Of a DNA stretch of 57,389 bases, positions 37,194 through 45,132 are shown in pieces. The notes below the pieces were generated by a model. The model made no database searches. It was not told where the DNA came from and saw only the letters and a program-made list of their open reading frames with translations. The DNA comes from an uncultured Porphyromonadaceae bacterium (GTDB taxonomy: Bacteria > Bacteroidota > Bacteroidia > Bacteroidales > Muribaculaceae). The first letter of the stretch is position 1. The number at the start of each line of letters is the position of its first letter. The position numbers and the translations under genes are program-made. Location of the stretch: positions 1 through 57,389 of the forward strand of contig URLF01000002.1 of assembly GCA_900548705.1 (NCBI GenBank), written 5' to 3'.

Positions 37194-38153
37194 TTAAGGT
37201 TTGTTAACCTTAGCCGGATTTACATATTCGGCGTATCGGTCTATGAATCTGGAGAATGAGGGAATTCTCATCAGTCCGTATTCGAAGATGGCGTATGCGA
37301 GCAGGCTGCACAGGATGCCCAGCGAGACATCAATGATATAGTGATGGGAGGTGTAGACGGCTGTGAACCAGATGCCGAGAGTGATGATGCCGAGCAAAAC
37401 CCTTATCCACAGGGGGGATTTGGACTTTAGCGAATAGATGAACGCCACAAATGTGTAGGCCGAGTGAAGCGAGGGGACGGCGGCGAACACGTTGGCGTTG
37501 CGGCCATACAGTCCGTGGAAAATCCCCAGTCCGGTCATCTCGTCGAAAGCGCCCAGTCCGGCCACTTCTCCGGGGGTGTTGAGGTCAAGGCCGAATCCAT
37601 GGATGGCCACATACCATGGGGGTGCGGCGGGATGGATGTAATATCCCGCGAATCCTATGAAATTGACAAGCAGGAAGACAAGGGCGAAATGCAGGTAGAT
37701 TTTGCGTTGCCCGCCGAAGTATAGCCACAACCCGAAGAGTATCGGGACGGGTACCCAGCAGAGGTAGAAGAAGCCTCCGAGGAAATCGAGCAGGGGAGTG
37801 GTGTGGAGGGCGAAAAACTCGTTGGGGGTCAAAACCTCCCCGTTGGCTGCCGTGATGCCGAAAAGGGTCTTCTCGGTGTTGTATATCCCCTCGATGTCCA
37901 CGGGATTGACCTCATAGTTGTGGACAATGTTCATCCAGTCGTATGAGATGCCGAAGACGATGAAAGGGAGCAACGCCACCACCACCTTGCGGGAGGTGCG
38001 GCAGGCGAAAAACAGCCCGGCAAGGAGCAATGCCAGCCAAAGATGCTCAGGACGGAAACCTACACACAAAGCGGTGACCGCCAGCCATATTGTCAGGGCG
38101 GCTATGACGCTTGTAGTCTCTATACGGGAGGGGAAAACCACGCGTGGGGTCAT
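37194..38153 (-). CDS. PAP2/Aur1-like inositol-phosphate transferase (inositol phosphorylceramide synthase type)
   Basis: A 319-residue polytopic inner-membrane protein of the PAP2 superfamily. The region YYIHPAAPPWYVAIHG (171-186), the motif AVPSLHSAY (His230) and YTSHHYIIDV (His271, Asp275) are the Aur1/inositol phosphorylceramide synthase pattern; the His-His-Asp triad forms the phospho-histidine intermediate. The likely reaction moves phosphoinositol from phosphatidylinositol to a ceramide or dihydroceramide. Its ATG overlaps the stop of the preceding CDP-alcohol phosphotransferase gene (ATGA, 38153-38150), so the two are translationally coupled. The longer frame starting at 38198 is a read-back into that gene. 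Confidence 0.85.
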   Translation of the reverse strand: MTPRVVFPSRIETTSVIAALTIWLAVTALCVGFRPEHLWLALLLAGLFFACRTSRKVVVALLPFIVFGISYDWMNIVHNYEVNPVDIEGIYNTEKTLFGITAANGEVLTPNEFFALHTTPLLDFLGGFFYLCWVPVPILFGLWLYFGGQRKIYLHFALVFLLVNFIGFAGYYIHPAAPPWYVAIHGFGLDLNTPGEVAGLGAFDEMTGLGIFHGLYGRNANVFAAVPSLHSAYTFVAFIYSLKSKSPLWIRVLLGIITLGIWFTAVYTSHHYIIDVSLGILCSLLAYAIFEYGLMRIPSFSRFIDRYAEYVNPAKVNKP

Positions 38154-38866
38154 TTGCGGTTGTCTTTCTTGTCGGCGGCTGAGAGAGTGGCGCGGCATAC
38201 GCCCACGCGGGCGAACGCGGTGATATTGGCGAAAACAGCGATGATGGTCATGGCTATGATGAGTATCATCATGGCGGCGTGGGGGGTGTTTGGCGACGCG
38301 AGGCCTGTGATGCCGCAGGCGAGACAGCCGATAGAGGTGACTACCACACGCTCAGGACGCTGCATGAATCCCACCTTGCATTCAATCCCGACCCCTTCAG
38401 CGCGGGCGCGGACATAGCTGACCATGACAGAGCCAACCAGGGCGGCGAATGTGATGAGTGCCCCTACGGGATAACCGGCCATTATGAGGAAGTAACTCAA
38501 CGCGCCGAGGGTCAGTAGCTCGCAGTAGCGGTCAAGGACCGAGTCATAGAGCGCGCCGAATCTCGACTCCATCTTGCCCAGACGCGCCACCTGCCCGTCA
38601 AGCATGTCGAAGAGAGAGAAGAGGATTGTAACCGCGCCTCCCCATGTGATGAGGTCAAACCTCAGGTGGGTGGGGTCGTCTGCCGCGAGATAGCCTGCCC
38701 AGGCTATTATGCAGGCGGCGGCGAGGTTGCCGAGCAGCCCGATGGTTGTCACCATGTTGGGGGTGACTCCGATACGGATCAGGAATTTGACGAAAGGATT
38801 GATGATGAAGTAAATCCCTTGCTGGATTCCGTCGCGTTTTTTCTTGAAGGTATTCTTGGCGGTCAT
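38150..38866 (-). CDS. CDP-alcohol phosphatidyltransferase (candidate phosphatidylinositol-phosphate synthase)
   Basis: A 238-residue membrane enzyme with the complete catalytic motif D-x2-D-G-x2-A-R-x8-G-x3-D-x3-D: Asp87, Asp90, Gly91, Ala94, Arg95, Gly104, Asp108 and Asp112. It joins CDP-diacylglycerol to an alcohol. With inositol-phosphate synthase and an Aur1-like transferase nearby, inositol 3-phosphate is the probable acceptor, giving phosphatidylinositol phosphate. The ATG at 38866 overlaps the GtrA stop by ATGA (38866-38863), the second coupled junction in this operon. Confidence 0.88.
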   Translation of the reverse strand: MTAKNTFKKKRDGIQQGIYFIINPFVKFLIRIGVTPNMVTTIGLLGNLAAACIIAWAGYLAADDPTHLRFDLITWGGAVTILFSLFDMLDGQVARLGKMESRFGALYDSVLDRYCELLTLGALSYFLIMAGYPVGALITFAALVGSVMVSYVRARAEGVGIECKVGFMQRPERVVVTSIGCLACGITGLASPNTPHAAMMILIIAMTIIAVFANITAFARVGVCRATLSAADKKDNRK

Positions 38867-39432
38867 TTGTCGCTTGTTTTTTTCTTCTTTTTCAACGTCA
38901 TCGTGTCGACCAGCCTTATGGCGATGGGGTCGAAGCGGGTCGGACGGTAGACAAAGTTTTTCTGCATGACGAAATTCCACGCCAGGGAGACGATGAGCGA
39001 CACCGACAGGCGGGCGAACGCGAAGATTCCGTCAGGCTTTATCCAATGTATGTTGGTGATAAGTTCGAGATTTTGCAGCCCCTGTTCGAGCAAGGTTGTG
39101 CCTCCGAGGTTCAGGACAAAGCTCCCTCCCCAAATCAAGAGGTATTTGATGGCAACGGCCTTGACCGAGCAGTTCTCGGCCTGGAAAGTGAACTTATAGT
39201 TAACGATGCAGTTTACGATTCCGCCGACTACAAGTCCGATGGCTGTGGCCAGGAATGTGCGCATAGGGGCGGTCCCCAACGGGGAGAACACCCATGCGTA
39301 GAATACGAAACATACCCCCATGTCGGTCCAGGACGCGAGTTGTGATGAAACCGAGGAGCGGAGGAAGGTGAATATGCCTTTCCCGTGGAGAAACTTGTCG
39401 GCGATTTTGTTTGACAGAGTCTTTATGCCCAT
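38863..39432 (-). CDS. GtrA family membrane protein
   Basis: A 189-residue protein with four hydrophobic segments in two pairs (about 35-55 and 61-82, then 98-116 and 136-158). The segments FLRSSVSSQLASWTDMGVCFVFY, GGIVNCIVNYKFTF and WNFVMQKNFVYR fit the GtrA fold. GtrA proteins are thought to flip or escort polyprenyl- or lipid-linked sugars. Here it is translationally coupled to the CDP-alcohol phosphotransferase and may handle an inositol-lipid or its glycosylated form; that role is inferred. It has a basic C-terminal tail (KKKKK). Confidence 0.8.
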   Translation of the reverse strand: MGIKTLSNKIADKFLHGKGIFTFLRSSVSSQLASWTDMGVCFVFYAWVFSPLGTAPMRTFLATAIGLVVGGIVNCIVNYKFTFQAENCSVKAVAIKYLLIWGGSFVLNLGGTTLLEQGLQNLELITNIHWIKPDGIFAFARLSVSLIVSLAWNFVMQKNFVYRPTRFDPIAIRLVDTMTLKKKKKTSDK

Positions 39433-39481
39433 CGGATTGATAAGAGGGTTGGGGGTTGTTTTATGTTGTCGGGTGACGTTT

Positions 39482-40327
39482 TTATTGACGACGGTCTTTT
39501 ATCGCGGCCATCACCGCCTTGGCGATGTTGGTGGCCGCCTCGGCGCGGCAAGCCGAGAAGCTGGGCCAGTCGTTGAAATCGATTATGCTCAGCGAACCAT
39601 CCTCGGCCTGGATGCATTCTCCGCCATAGACAATGAGGTTCAGCTCCTTGGCGGCGCGGCGGCAGATAGCCTTCAGCGCCTCGTCGGTGCGGCGGGTCTC
39701 CTCATCCTTGGGTTTGATTGTCTCAGGCTCGTAAGGACGGAACCAGTGGAAGAACGGTGTGTCGGCCACCCCGTAAAACTTCACAAGCTTTCCAGGAAGA
39801 TGGCGCGAGATGACCGCCCTCTTGAATCCGCGCAGGAAATATTCCTGGAGCACATCCTGGGCCTCGGAGGGGGTACGGACATAGCTTACATCCTCCGCGT
39901 GTTGGGCGTGGAAATCCCCCCGCTTTATCCAGCACTGGCTGAAGCCGAGCTTCTGGAGCCGTCCCTTGACAACCTCGTCGGTGTCGACGATGATGCTTGG
40001 CGGATAAGGGATGTTTGACCCCAGGAGTATACGGGCCTGCCGCTCGCGTATGCAGTTCTCGATGCCGTAGCCTGAGTTGATGACAAGTTGCCCCTGTTCC
40101 TCAAGAGACTGCAGCAGGTCGGTCGAACGACGTTCGCGACACATGTTGATGATCACAGGCTCAGTGACAGCCCCGGAGCAGAATTGTTCCTCGGTGTAAA
40201 TGCGCACCTCGCAGCCGCGTTTGCGCAGCTGCTCGGCCACGGTGTTGAGAATCGTGGCGTCGTTTCCGACATGGTTTGGGGAGAATACCCCGGCTCGCAT
40301 TATGGCGGCTATCTTTGTGGTGGCCAT
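39482..40327 (-). CDS. ATP-grasp-fold protein heading the inositol-lipid operon
   Basis: A 281-residue soluble protein I cannot assign to a named enzyme. Residues 1-100 look like a Rossmann-type pre-ATP-grasp domain. An ATP-grasp core follows: WIKRGD (Lys135) as a candidate ATP lysine, the segment AVISRHLPGKLVKFYGV (171-187) in place of the usual Q-E-x-I strand, and GGECIQAEDG (235-244) leading to IIDFNDWPSF (248-257), where D-x-N supplies the Mg ligands as in RimK or inositol polyphosphate 5/6-kinases. It is first in the operon, 49 bases before gtrA, with a promoter at 40351-40382. It is likely a kinase or ligase acting on an inositol-lipid intermediate or its head group. Confidence 0.7.
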   Translation of the reverse strand: MATTKIAAIMRAGVFSPNHVGNDATILNTVAEQLRKRGCEVRIYTEEQFCSGAVTEPVIINMCRERRSTDLLQSLEEQGQLVINSGYGIENCIRERQARILLGSNIPYPPSIIVDTDEVVKGRLQKLGFSQCWIKRGDFHAQHAEDVSYVRTPSEAQDVLQEYFLRGFKRAVISRHLPGKLVKFYGVADTPFFHWFRPYEPETIKPKDEETRRTDEALKAICRRAAKELNLIVYGGECIQAEDGSLSIIDFNDWPSFSACRAEAATNIAKAVMAAIKDRRQ

Positions 40328-40350
40328 AGCAAAATCTGTTTTCGAGAGTG

Positions 40351-40382
40351 CAAAGGTAGCTCATTTCAGCCAAAATCGCAAA
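40351..40382 (-). promoter_or_regulatory. Promoter of the inositol-lipid operon
   Basis: The minus strand shows TTTG (40382-40379), a 20-base spacer and TACCTTTG (40358-40351). The start falls near 40345, 18 bases before the ATG of the ATP-grasp gene, so the ATP-grasp, GtrA, CDP-alcohol and PAP2 genes share one transcript. Confidence 0.75.
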
Positions 40383-40437
40383 TTTTTGTCAGCCGCCACG
40401 GTATATGTAAAAGAGATGGGGATGGTTTACGGGCGCC

Positions 40438-40713
40438 TTATTTCTTCTTGCCGGAGAAATAGTCATTATGGATTTTTATCGCGAAGACTGTGGCGGAGCA
40501 GACAAAGGTAATCAGGTTGGTGATAATCAACGGCCAGTTGACTGGGTCGCTCAGGAATCCCTGGATTACGAAGAATGCCGAGCCAAGCCCCATCAGCATG
40601 AATGTCGGTAGGGCGATGGAGTCGGTCTCACGGGTGCGGATGGTGTAAATCGCTTGGGGAAGATAGCCGAAAATCATACAGAGCGCGGCTGCATATCCTA
40701 TGATATTGAACAT
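40438..40713 (-). CDS. SemiSWEET family (PQ-loop) sugar transporter
   Basis: A 91-residue membrane protein with three helices (about 2-20, 36-54 and 61-82). The PQ-loop motif is in GYLPQAIYTIRTRETDSI, and WPLIITNLITFVCSAT gives the conserved third-helix asparagine. SemiSWEETs dimerise to form a facilitative sugar transporter in the inner membrane. The gene is monocistronic, upstream of the inositol-lipid operon, and separated from it by that operon's promoter. The substrate is unknown. Confidence 0.85.
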   Translation of the reverse strand: MFNIIGYAAALCMIFGYLPQAIYTIRTRETDSIALPTFMLMGLGSAFFVIQGFLSDPVNWPLIITNLITFVCSATVFAIKIHNDYFSGKKK

Positions 40714-40801
40714 GGGCGGGATAGTTTTTGATTAGAAGCCACTGGGGGAATCCCCGCTTGAACGGGGACGGCTGATGTCTGATTAACAATCGTGACAGCC
40801 G

Positions 40802-40809
40802 CAAAGTTA
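40802..40809 (-). promoter_or_regulatory. -7 box upstream of the SemiSWEET gene
   Basis: The minus strand reads TAACTTTG, about 89 bases before the ATG. The -33 element is unclear. Confidence 0.5.
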
Positions 40810-40869
40810 GTGAATATCCCTGACAAAACCTTTGTCAAAGTGGTAATCACGGATGAGGCTGGAAAGGAT

Positions 40870-40911
40870 GTAAAAAAATAAAGCCGTGGCCAGAGGGAAA
40901 GGCCACGACTT
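40870..40911 (-). terminator. Terminator of a minus-strand non-coding transcript
   Basis: An 11-bp stem with one wobble pair (40881-40891 with 40901-40911) followed on the minus strand by TTTATTTTTTTACATCC. No minus-strand gene ends within 600 bases upstream; the histidine kinase ends at 41528. Confidence 0.85.
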
Positions 40912-41376
40912 GGTTGGAATTCACATGGTTGCAGAAACATTTGATTCAAGCGCATCCGCTCCGGTTTTCGAGAGAGGAGTGAGTTCCGAAAGGATTTAAA
41001 CACCGGGTAATGAACGCGTTTCATCGCGAAGCATGGTCACCATTCCGTTTCTTTTGGCGGCCGGTTCCCCCAACACACATACATATCATCATGAAAACTT
41101 TAGCATTTTTGCCTTGTTCACTATCACTATGACAAATTGTCCGGGAGCTGCCCTCGACGGGCATCGCCGGGGACATGGAGTCAAAAGAACCGAAAGTCAA
41201 AGTTCAACATTAAGAAGCCTCGCGGTTTCCATCATAATTGGAACCGGCCGGCCACGGACGATTGCTTGTCGGAGAGAGGGGAGAGAGACAGCCGATGGTT
41301 CTATACAACGGGGATAATCCCGTGATGGCCTTTCGGCTGGCAAGCAAATCGTCATGAAAGCGGTCCGTTGCCAAAT
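40872..41376 (-). ncRNA. Candidate structured non-coding RNA of about 500 nt
   Basis: This 814-base gap has no credible gene, yet it has its own promoter (41383-41414) and terminator (40870-40911). The 5' part folds in nested order on the minus strand: ACGGAC pairs with GTCCGT (41363-41368 with 41254-41259), GAT(T)TGCTTG with CAAGCAATC (about 41341-41350 with 41260-41268), CAGCCGA with TCGGCTG (41333-41339 with 41289-41295) and ACGGG with CCCGT (41319-41323 with 41308-41312). Another hairpin with TGTCC/GGACA and GCCC/GGGC arms lies at about 41140-41176. Motifs of tmRNA, RNase P RNA and SRP RNA are absent. Short frames, such as a 52-residue one from about 41355, could be translated but look unlike proteins. 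Confidence 0.6.
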
Positions 41377-41382
41377 CCACGA

Positions 41383-41414
41383 CAAAATTACGGGTTTGTT
41401 TCGAGATTTACAAA
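41383..41414 (-). promoter_or_regulatory. Promoter of the candidate non-coding RNA
   Basis: The minus strand shows TTTG (41414-41411), a 20-base spacer and TAATTTTG (41390-41383). This is a full Bacteroidetes promoter match with no gene start close downstream. Confidence 0.7.
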
Positions 41415-41527
41415 ATGTAAGGTGTTGACTTTTTGAATTTTAACCAAACCAGGTGATTTTTAGCATTTCTTTTCCATTGAATGGTTAAAATTAAGAATCT
41501 CCCGAATGGGGCGTCCCCTGAGTGATG

Positions 41528-42736
41528 TCAGGATTGTAATGGAAGTTCGATGCGGAAAGTGGTGCCGCGCGACGGTTCGGACCAGGAGACATATATACGT
41601 CCCCGGTGATACTGCTCGACGATACGCTTGGCAAGCGCCAGCCCGAGTCCCCACCCCCGTTTTTTTGTTGTGAAGCCCGGATTGAACACCGTCTTATGGT
41701 TTTTGCGCGGAATTCCCTTGCCGGTGTCGGTCACTGTCACACAGGCGCGGTTGTTGTCTATGAAGGTGGAGACAGTGATGGCCCCCGAACCCTCCATGGC
41801 GTCCACGGCGTTCTTGATCAGGTTCTCCATCACCCATTCGAACAGGGGGGCACTCATATCGACAGGCAGAGGTTGGGAAGAAAGGTTGGTGGTAAGGTTG
41901 ATACGCGATGAGATACGGGTCTGCATGTAGCCGGCCGCACGCGCCACGACCTGGTTTAGGTCTTCCCTCTCCATGTTGGGTCTCGACCCGATTTTGGAGA
42001 ATCGGGAGGCTATCATCGACAGACGGTTGATATCCTTGTCCATCTCCTTGACCATATCCTCGTCAGTTCCGGTGGAGCGCAGCAGCTCGGTCCAGGCCAT
42101 AAGCGAGGATATCGGGGTGCCGAGCTGATGGGCTGTCTCCTTCGACAGACCGACCCAGACCTTGTTCTGCTCAGCCTTGCGGGTGGAGTTAACGGCGAAA
42201 TAGACTATGGCGATGAACGCCAGCATCACCGCAAGCTGCACATAAGGGTAATAGCTCAACCGCCTCAGCAGCTTGGAATCGTCATAGTAAAGGTGCTGTA
42301 GGTTGTCTGGGGAGATGATGATATGAATCACATTGGCCCTCTTCTCAAGCGACGCGAGTTTCCCACGGAGATATTTCTCGTTGGCCGGGGAAATCACCCA
42401 TGGCGCAAGGGAATCCACCTCCTCCGGAAGATCGAAATTCCTATGGAGGAGAATGTTCCCTTCGTCGTCGGTCAGAAGCACGGGGATGGTATGGTTCTGC
42501 TCGATGATACCGAAGAGGAATTCGAGGTTGTCGGGCGACACATCCGGACTGTCAGGGTTCTGGTCGATGTCGGCGATCTGCTTGGTCGCGTCGGCCCATA
42601 TCTGCATTCGTTCACGTTCCTGCGCGGCCAGGTCTGACACCAGGCTGTTGGACACAAGCACGAACCCCACCACTACCGCGATGGAGAGGATGAAGAACAG
42701 GGCCGTCCCGAAACGTCGGATGTCGTAGATGTTCAT
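41528..42736 (-). CDS. Orphan sensor histidine kinase
   Basis: A 402-residue membrane kinase. Transmembrane helices lie at about 10-30 and 164-182 and enclose a periplasmic sensor of about 130 residues. The H-box is GLSKETAHQLGTPISSL with His203, a Bacteroidetes-type variant. The ATPase domain shows the N-box WVMENLIKNAVDAM, G1 VTDTGKGIP, an F-box FNPGFTTKKRGWGLGL and G2. No response regulator is adjacent. It is the last gene of a five-gene operon, 22 bases after xseB, so its expression may follow that of nucleic-acid maintenance genes. The signal and partner are unknown. Confidence 0.9.
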   Translation of the reverse strand: MNIYDIRRFGTALFFILSIAVVVGFVLVSNSLVSDLAAQERERMQIWADATKQIADIDQNPDSPDVSPDNLEFLFGIIEQNHTIPVLLTDDEGNILLHRNFDLPEEVDSLAPWVISPANEKYLRGKLASLEKRANVIHIIISPDNLQHLYYDDSKLLRRLSYYPYVQLAVMLAFIAIVYFAVNSTRKAEQNKVWVGLSKETAHQLGTPISSLMAWTELLRSTGTDEDMVKEMDKDINRLSMIASRFSKIGSRPNMEREDLNQVVARAAGYMQTRISSRINLTTNLSSQPLPVDMSAPLFEWVMENLIKNAVDAMEGSGAITVSTFIDNNRACVTVTDTGKGIPRKNHKTVFNPGFTTKKRGWGLGLALAKRIVEQYHRGRIYVSWSEPSRGTTFRIELPLQS

Positions 42737-42758
42737 CGGCGGGTCTGGGGATGCGGGG

Positions 42759-42971
42759 TCAGTTCTCCAGTTGGGTCAGGATTGTGCGCAGCTCCTCGTC
42801 GGTGGCGGTCAGGCGGGCGCGGCACTCGGCTATAAGCTCTGTGGCGCGGCGCGTGAGGGTTGCCAGCCGGTCGATGTCACACTGGTCGCTCTGCATTGTC
42901 TTGAGGATTGACGAAAGTTCCTCGAAAGCCTCGTTATAGGTCAGTTCTTTTACAGGTTTGGGTTCAGACAT
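42759..42971 (-). CDS. xseB: Exodeoxyribonuclease VII small subunit
   Basis: A 70-residue protein with two predicted helices: LTYNEAFEELSSILKTMQ, the conserved N-terminal helix, then CDIDRLATLTRRATELIAEC. XseB binds the large subunit XseA to form exonuclease VII, which degrades single-stranded DNA in both directions. It lies 14 bases after xseA in the same operon. Confidence 0.93.
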   Translation of the reverse strand: MSEPKPVKELTYNEAFEELSSILKTMQSDQCDIDRLATLTRRATELIAECRARLTATDEELRTILTQLEN

Positions 42972-42985
42972 GGTGGTAGGTTCGT

Positions 42986-44287
42986 TTAAGGGGTATGAGC
43001 CAGGAAAGAGCCGTCGGCAAGGGTTATCTCCAGCAACGCCCCGAGGGGGACATCCTTTACCGACGAGACGGCGTGGCCGTCAATGCGGGTGATGGAGTAG
43101 CCCCGGGCGAGAGTGGAGGCAGGAGACAGCACTTCCAGCAGTTTCTCTGACGCGTCGAGCCGTTCGGCTTGCCGCCGGAGCTGGTTTGAGGAGGCCGCGG
43201 CGAGGTTGGCCGCGATCATGTCGAGACGCGCCCTTGACGGTTCTATTTTTCCGGATGAGAGTCCGTATAGGGTGGAGACGGCGCGGGTGAGCATGGCCTT
43301 GGAGCGTTCGACCGCACCTGCGGCCGCCACGGGGAGCAATGCTTCCGCCTGGGCAAGCTGCTCCTTGTCCCCCGCGACGCGCTGTGTGGCGTACTGCACT
43401 ATCTTGTTGCCGGCCGCGATGAGAGCACCAAGCACCGTCTCCCCCTTCCCGATTAGCCATTCAGCCACAGCGGTCGGGGTCTTGAGATGTATGTTGGCCA
43501 CCCAGTCGAGGACGGTCACATCCCGTTCATGGCCTATGCCGATCGCGACGGGGAGGGGAAATTGCGCCACGGAGGCGGCCAGGGCGTAATCCTCGAAAGC
43601 CTGGAGGTCGGAGGTGGCTCCACCTCCTCGGATTATCACCACCCCGTCCCACTCTTTCGCCTCTTTGGCAATCTCTTCGAGGGCGGCGATTATGGATGCT
43701 GGTGCGGAAGCACCCTGCATCACAGCCGGGAACAGCCGTGTCTTGAATTTGAGTCGCGAGGGGTTGTTGAGGAGCTGGTTCATGAAGTCGCCGTAGCCTG
43801 CCGCGCCGGGGGCGGAGATGATTGCCACCCGCTGGATGACAATCGGCCATTTTAGGGAGCGGTTGTCTTCGAGAATCCCCTCATCCTGGAGCTTGCGCAG
43901 AATCTCGTTGCGGCGGCGGATGAGGTCTCCCATGGTGTACTCAGGGTTGACCTCCTGAATGACCAGTGACAGCCCGAAGACAGAATGCATCGTCGCCGAG
44001 ACACGCAGCATGACTTTCAGCCCGGAGGCGAACTGCTGGCCGGTGGCCTCATAGAACCGGCGGCTGAGCGGGCCGTAGATGTTGGCCCAGCAGCAACCTC
44101 TTATGCGGGCTACCTGCCTGCCATCCTCATCCTTCTGGAGCAGCTCCATATAGCAATGGCCGCCGCGCGAGGCCACATCCTGCAGCTCGGCGGTGATCCA
44201 TACGTTCTGGGTCTCAGGTCTCATCACCAGATTGGAAATCCGCTGGGTGAGTTCGAGAAGGGTGATTGGTTTACCGGTCATTGTCAA
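42986..44287 (-). CDS. xseA: Exodeoxyribonuclease VII large subunit
   Basis: A 433-residue catalytic subunit. An N-terminal OB-fold (about 20-105, including VWITAELQDVASRGGHCYMELLQKD) is followed by the nuclease domain with VISAPGAAGYGDFMNQL, VVIIRGGGATSDLQAFEDYALA and IGIGHERDVTVLDWVA, the conserved active-site stretches. A helical region and a C-terminal LARGYSITR strand complete the protein. It lies 24 bases downstream of the DUF3256 gene. Confidence 0.95.
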   Translation of the reverse strand: MTMTGKPITLLELTQRISNLVMRPETQNVWITAELQDVASRGGHCYMELLQKDEDGRQVARIRGCCWANIYGPLSRRFYEATGQQFASGLKVMLRVSATMHSVFGLSLVIQEVNPEYTMGDLIRRRNEILRKLQDEGILEDNRSLKWPIVIQRVAIISAPGAAGYGDFMNQLLNNPSRLKFKTRLFPAVMQGASAPASIIAALEEIAKEAKEWDGVVIIRGGGATSDLQAFEDYALAASVAQFPLPVAIGIGHERDVTVLDWVANIHLKTPTAVAEWLIGKGETVLGALIAAGNKIVQYATQRVAGDKEQLAQAEALLPVAAAGAVERSKAMLTRAVSTLYGLSSGKIEPSRARLDMIAANLAAASSNQLRRQAERLDASEKLLEVLSPASTLARGYSITRIDGHAVSSVKDVPLGALLEITLADGSFLAHTP

Positions 44288-44311
44288 AAAAGAGAGGTTG
44301 GGGGAGACAGG

Positions 44312-45112
44312 TCACTTCTCCATCACCAGGCGTTTGCCGTCCCAATGGAAGGTGATGGATTTGCGTATCGAAGACTGGGCTATGCCGAGTGATTCCTCAG
44401 GTATGTAGTCGGGGAGGTTGTTGGTGAACACCGCCGACTGCTTCTCAGGGAAATATTCGAGCTTGGCAAGCACAAACGGCACCGCGTTCTCGACATCTGC
44501 ACGTTTCTTCCGGGCATCCTCCACCATCCAGTCGTCAAGGGTCGGGACTTTGAAGAACCCTTTCAGCTCATTCCAGTCGGTGTCATAAAAGGTCACCGTG
44601 GAGTCTTCGGCCGGGGTCTTCAATGTTCTCGACAGCATTATCACGGTTTTCCCCTTCCTGCCGGGAGCCGGGAGTAGGGCGATAGTGTACTCGGAAACAG
44701 GAGAGGTGGTGAACACCAGCTTCTCCGGGGTGTCGAGGGATATGCGGCATTCCCCGCCGATGAGGTTCTTCGACGGTTTGTCTGAGCCGGCCTTGAAGTA
44801 ATCGATCATGTCCATCCGGGTCATCGGATCGATGGTCGGGAACACCGATGTCGGGGCGGAGACAAAGAAATCGGCGGCGGTCAATATCTTTTCTGGTTCG
44901 GCAGGAGCCTCTGACACAGGCATCGCGGCGGAGTCGGTTTCCTCGGCGGCCACAGTCTCGACGGAGTCGGCGACAGCGATCGTGGCGGCAGGCGTCTCAC
45001 TATCGGGAACAGCTCCCGAGGCGCGGAATCCCGCCGGCACGCAGCCGACCGCCAAAGCTATGGCAATCAGCGGCGCGAACCGGAATGAACGGGTGTCTTG
45101 CATATCTCTCAT
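44312..45112 (-). CDS. DUF3256 family exported protein
   Basis: A 266-residue protein with an N-terminal hydrophobic segment (FAPLIAIALAVGCVPAG), a linker rich in A, E, T and S, and a conserved domain from about residue 70: AADFFVSAPTSVFPTIDPMTRMDMIDYF, then DSTVTFYDTDWNELKGFF. This is the Bacteroidetes family DUF3256, function unknown, probably periplasmic. A VGC lipobox-like cysteine is present, but the context is not ideal for lipidation. Starts at 45112 and 45103 are both possible; a TTG at 45124 seems less likely. It lies in the operon between the DEAD-box helicase and xseA. Confidence 0.8.
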   Translation of the reverse strand: MRDMQDTRSFRFAPLIAIALAVGCVPAGFRASGAVPDSETPAATIAVADSVETVAAEETDSAAMPVSEAPAEPEKILTAADFFVSAPTSVFPTIDPMTRMDMIDYFKAGSDKPSKNLIGGECRISLDTPEKLVFTTSPVSEYTIALLPAPGRKGKTVIMLSRTLKTPAEDSTVTFYDTDWNELKGFFKVPTLDDWMVEDARKKRADVENAVPFVLAKLEYFPEKQSAVFTNNLPDYIPEESLGIAQSSIRKSITFHWDGKRLVMEK

Positions 45113-45132
45113 TTGGCTAAGCAAATCTCAGG

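Noticed and set aside
40698..41024. 108-residue minus-strand frame across the SemiSWEET promoter
   Set aside because: It reads through the non-coding RNA terminator and into the SemiSWEET gene, so it cannot be a normal gene.
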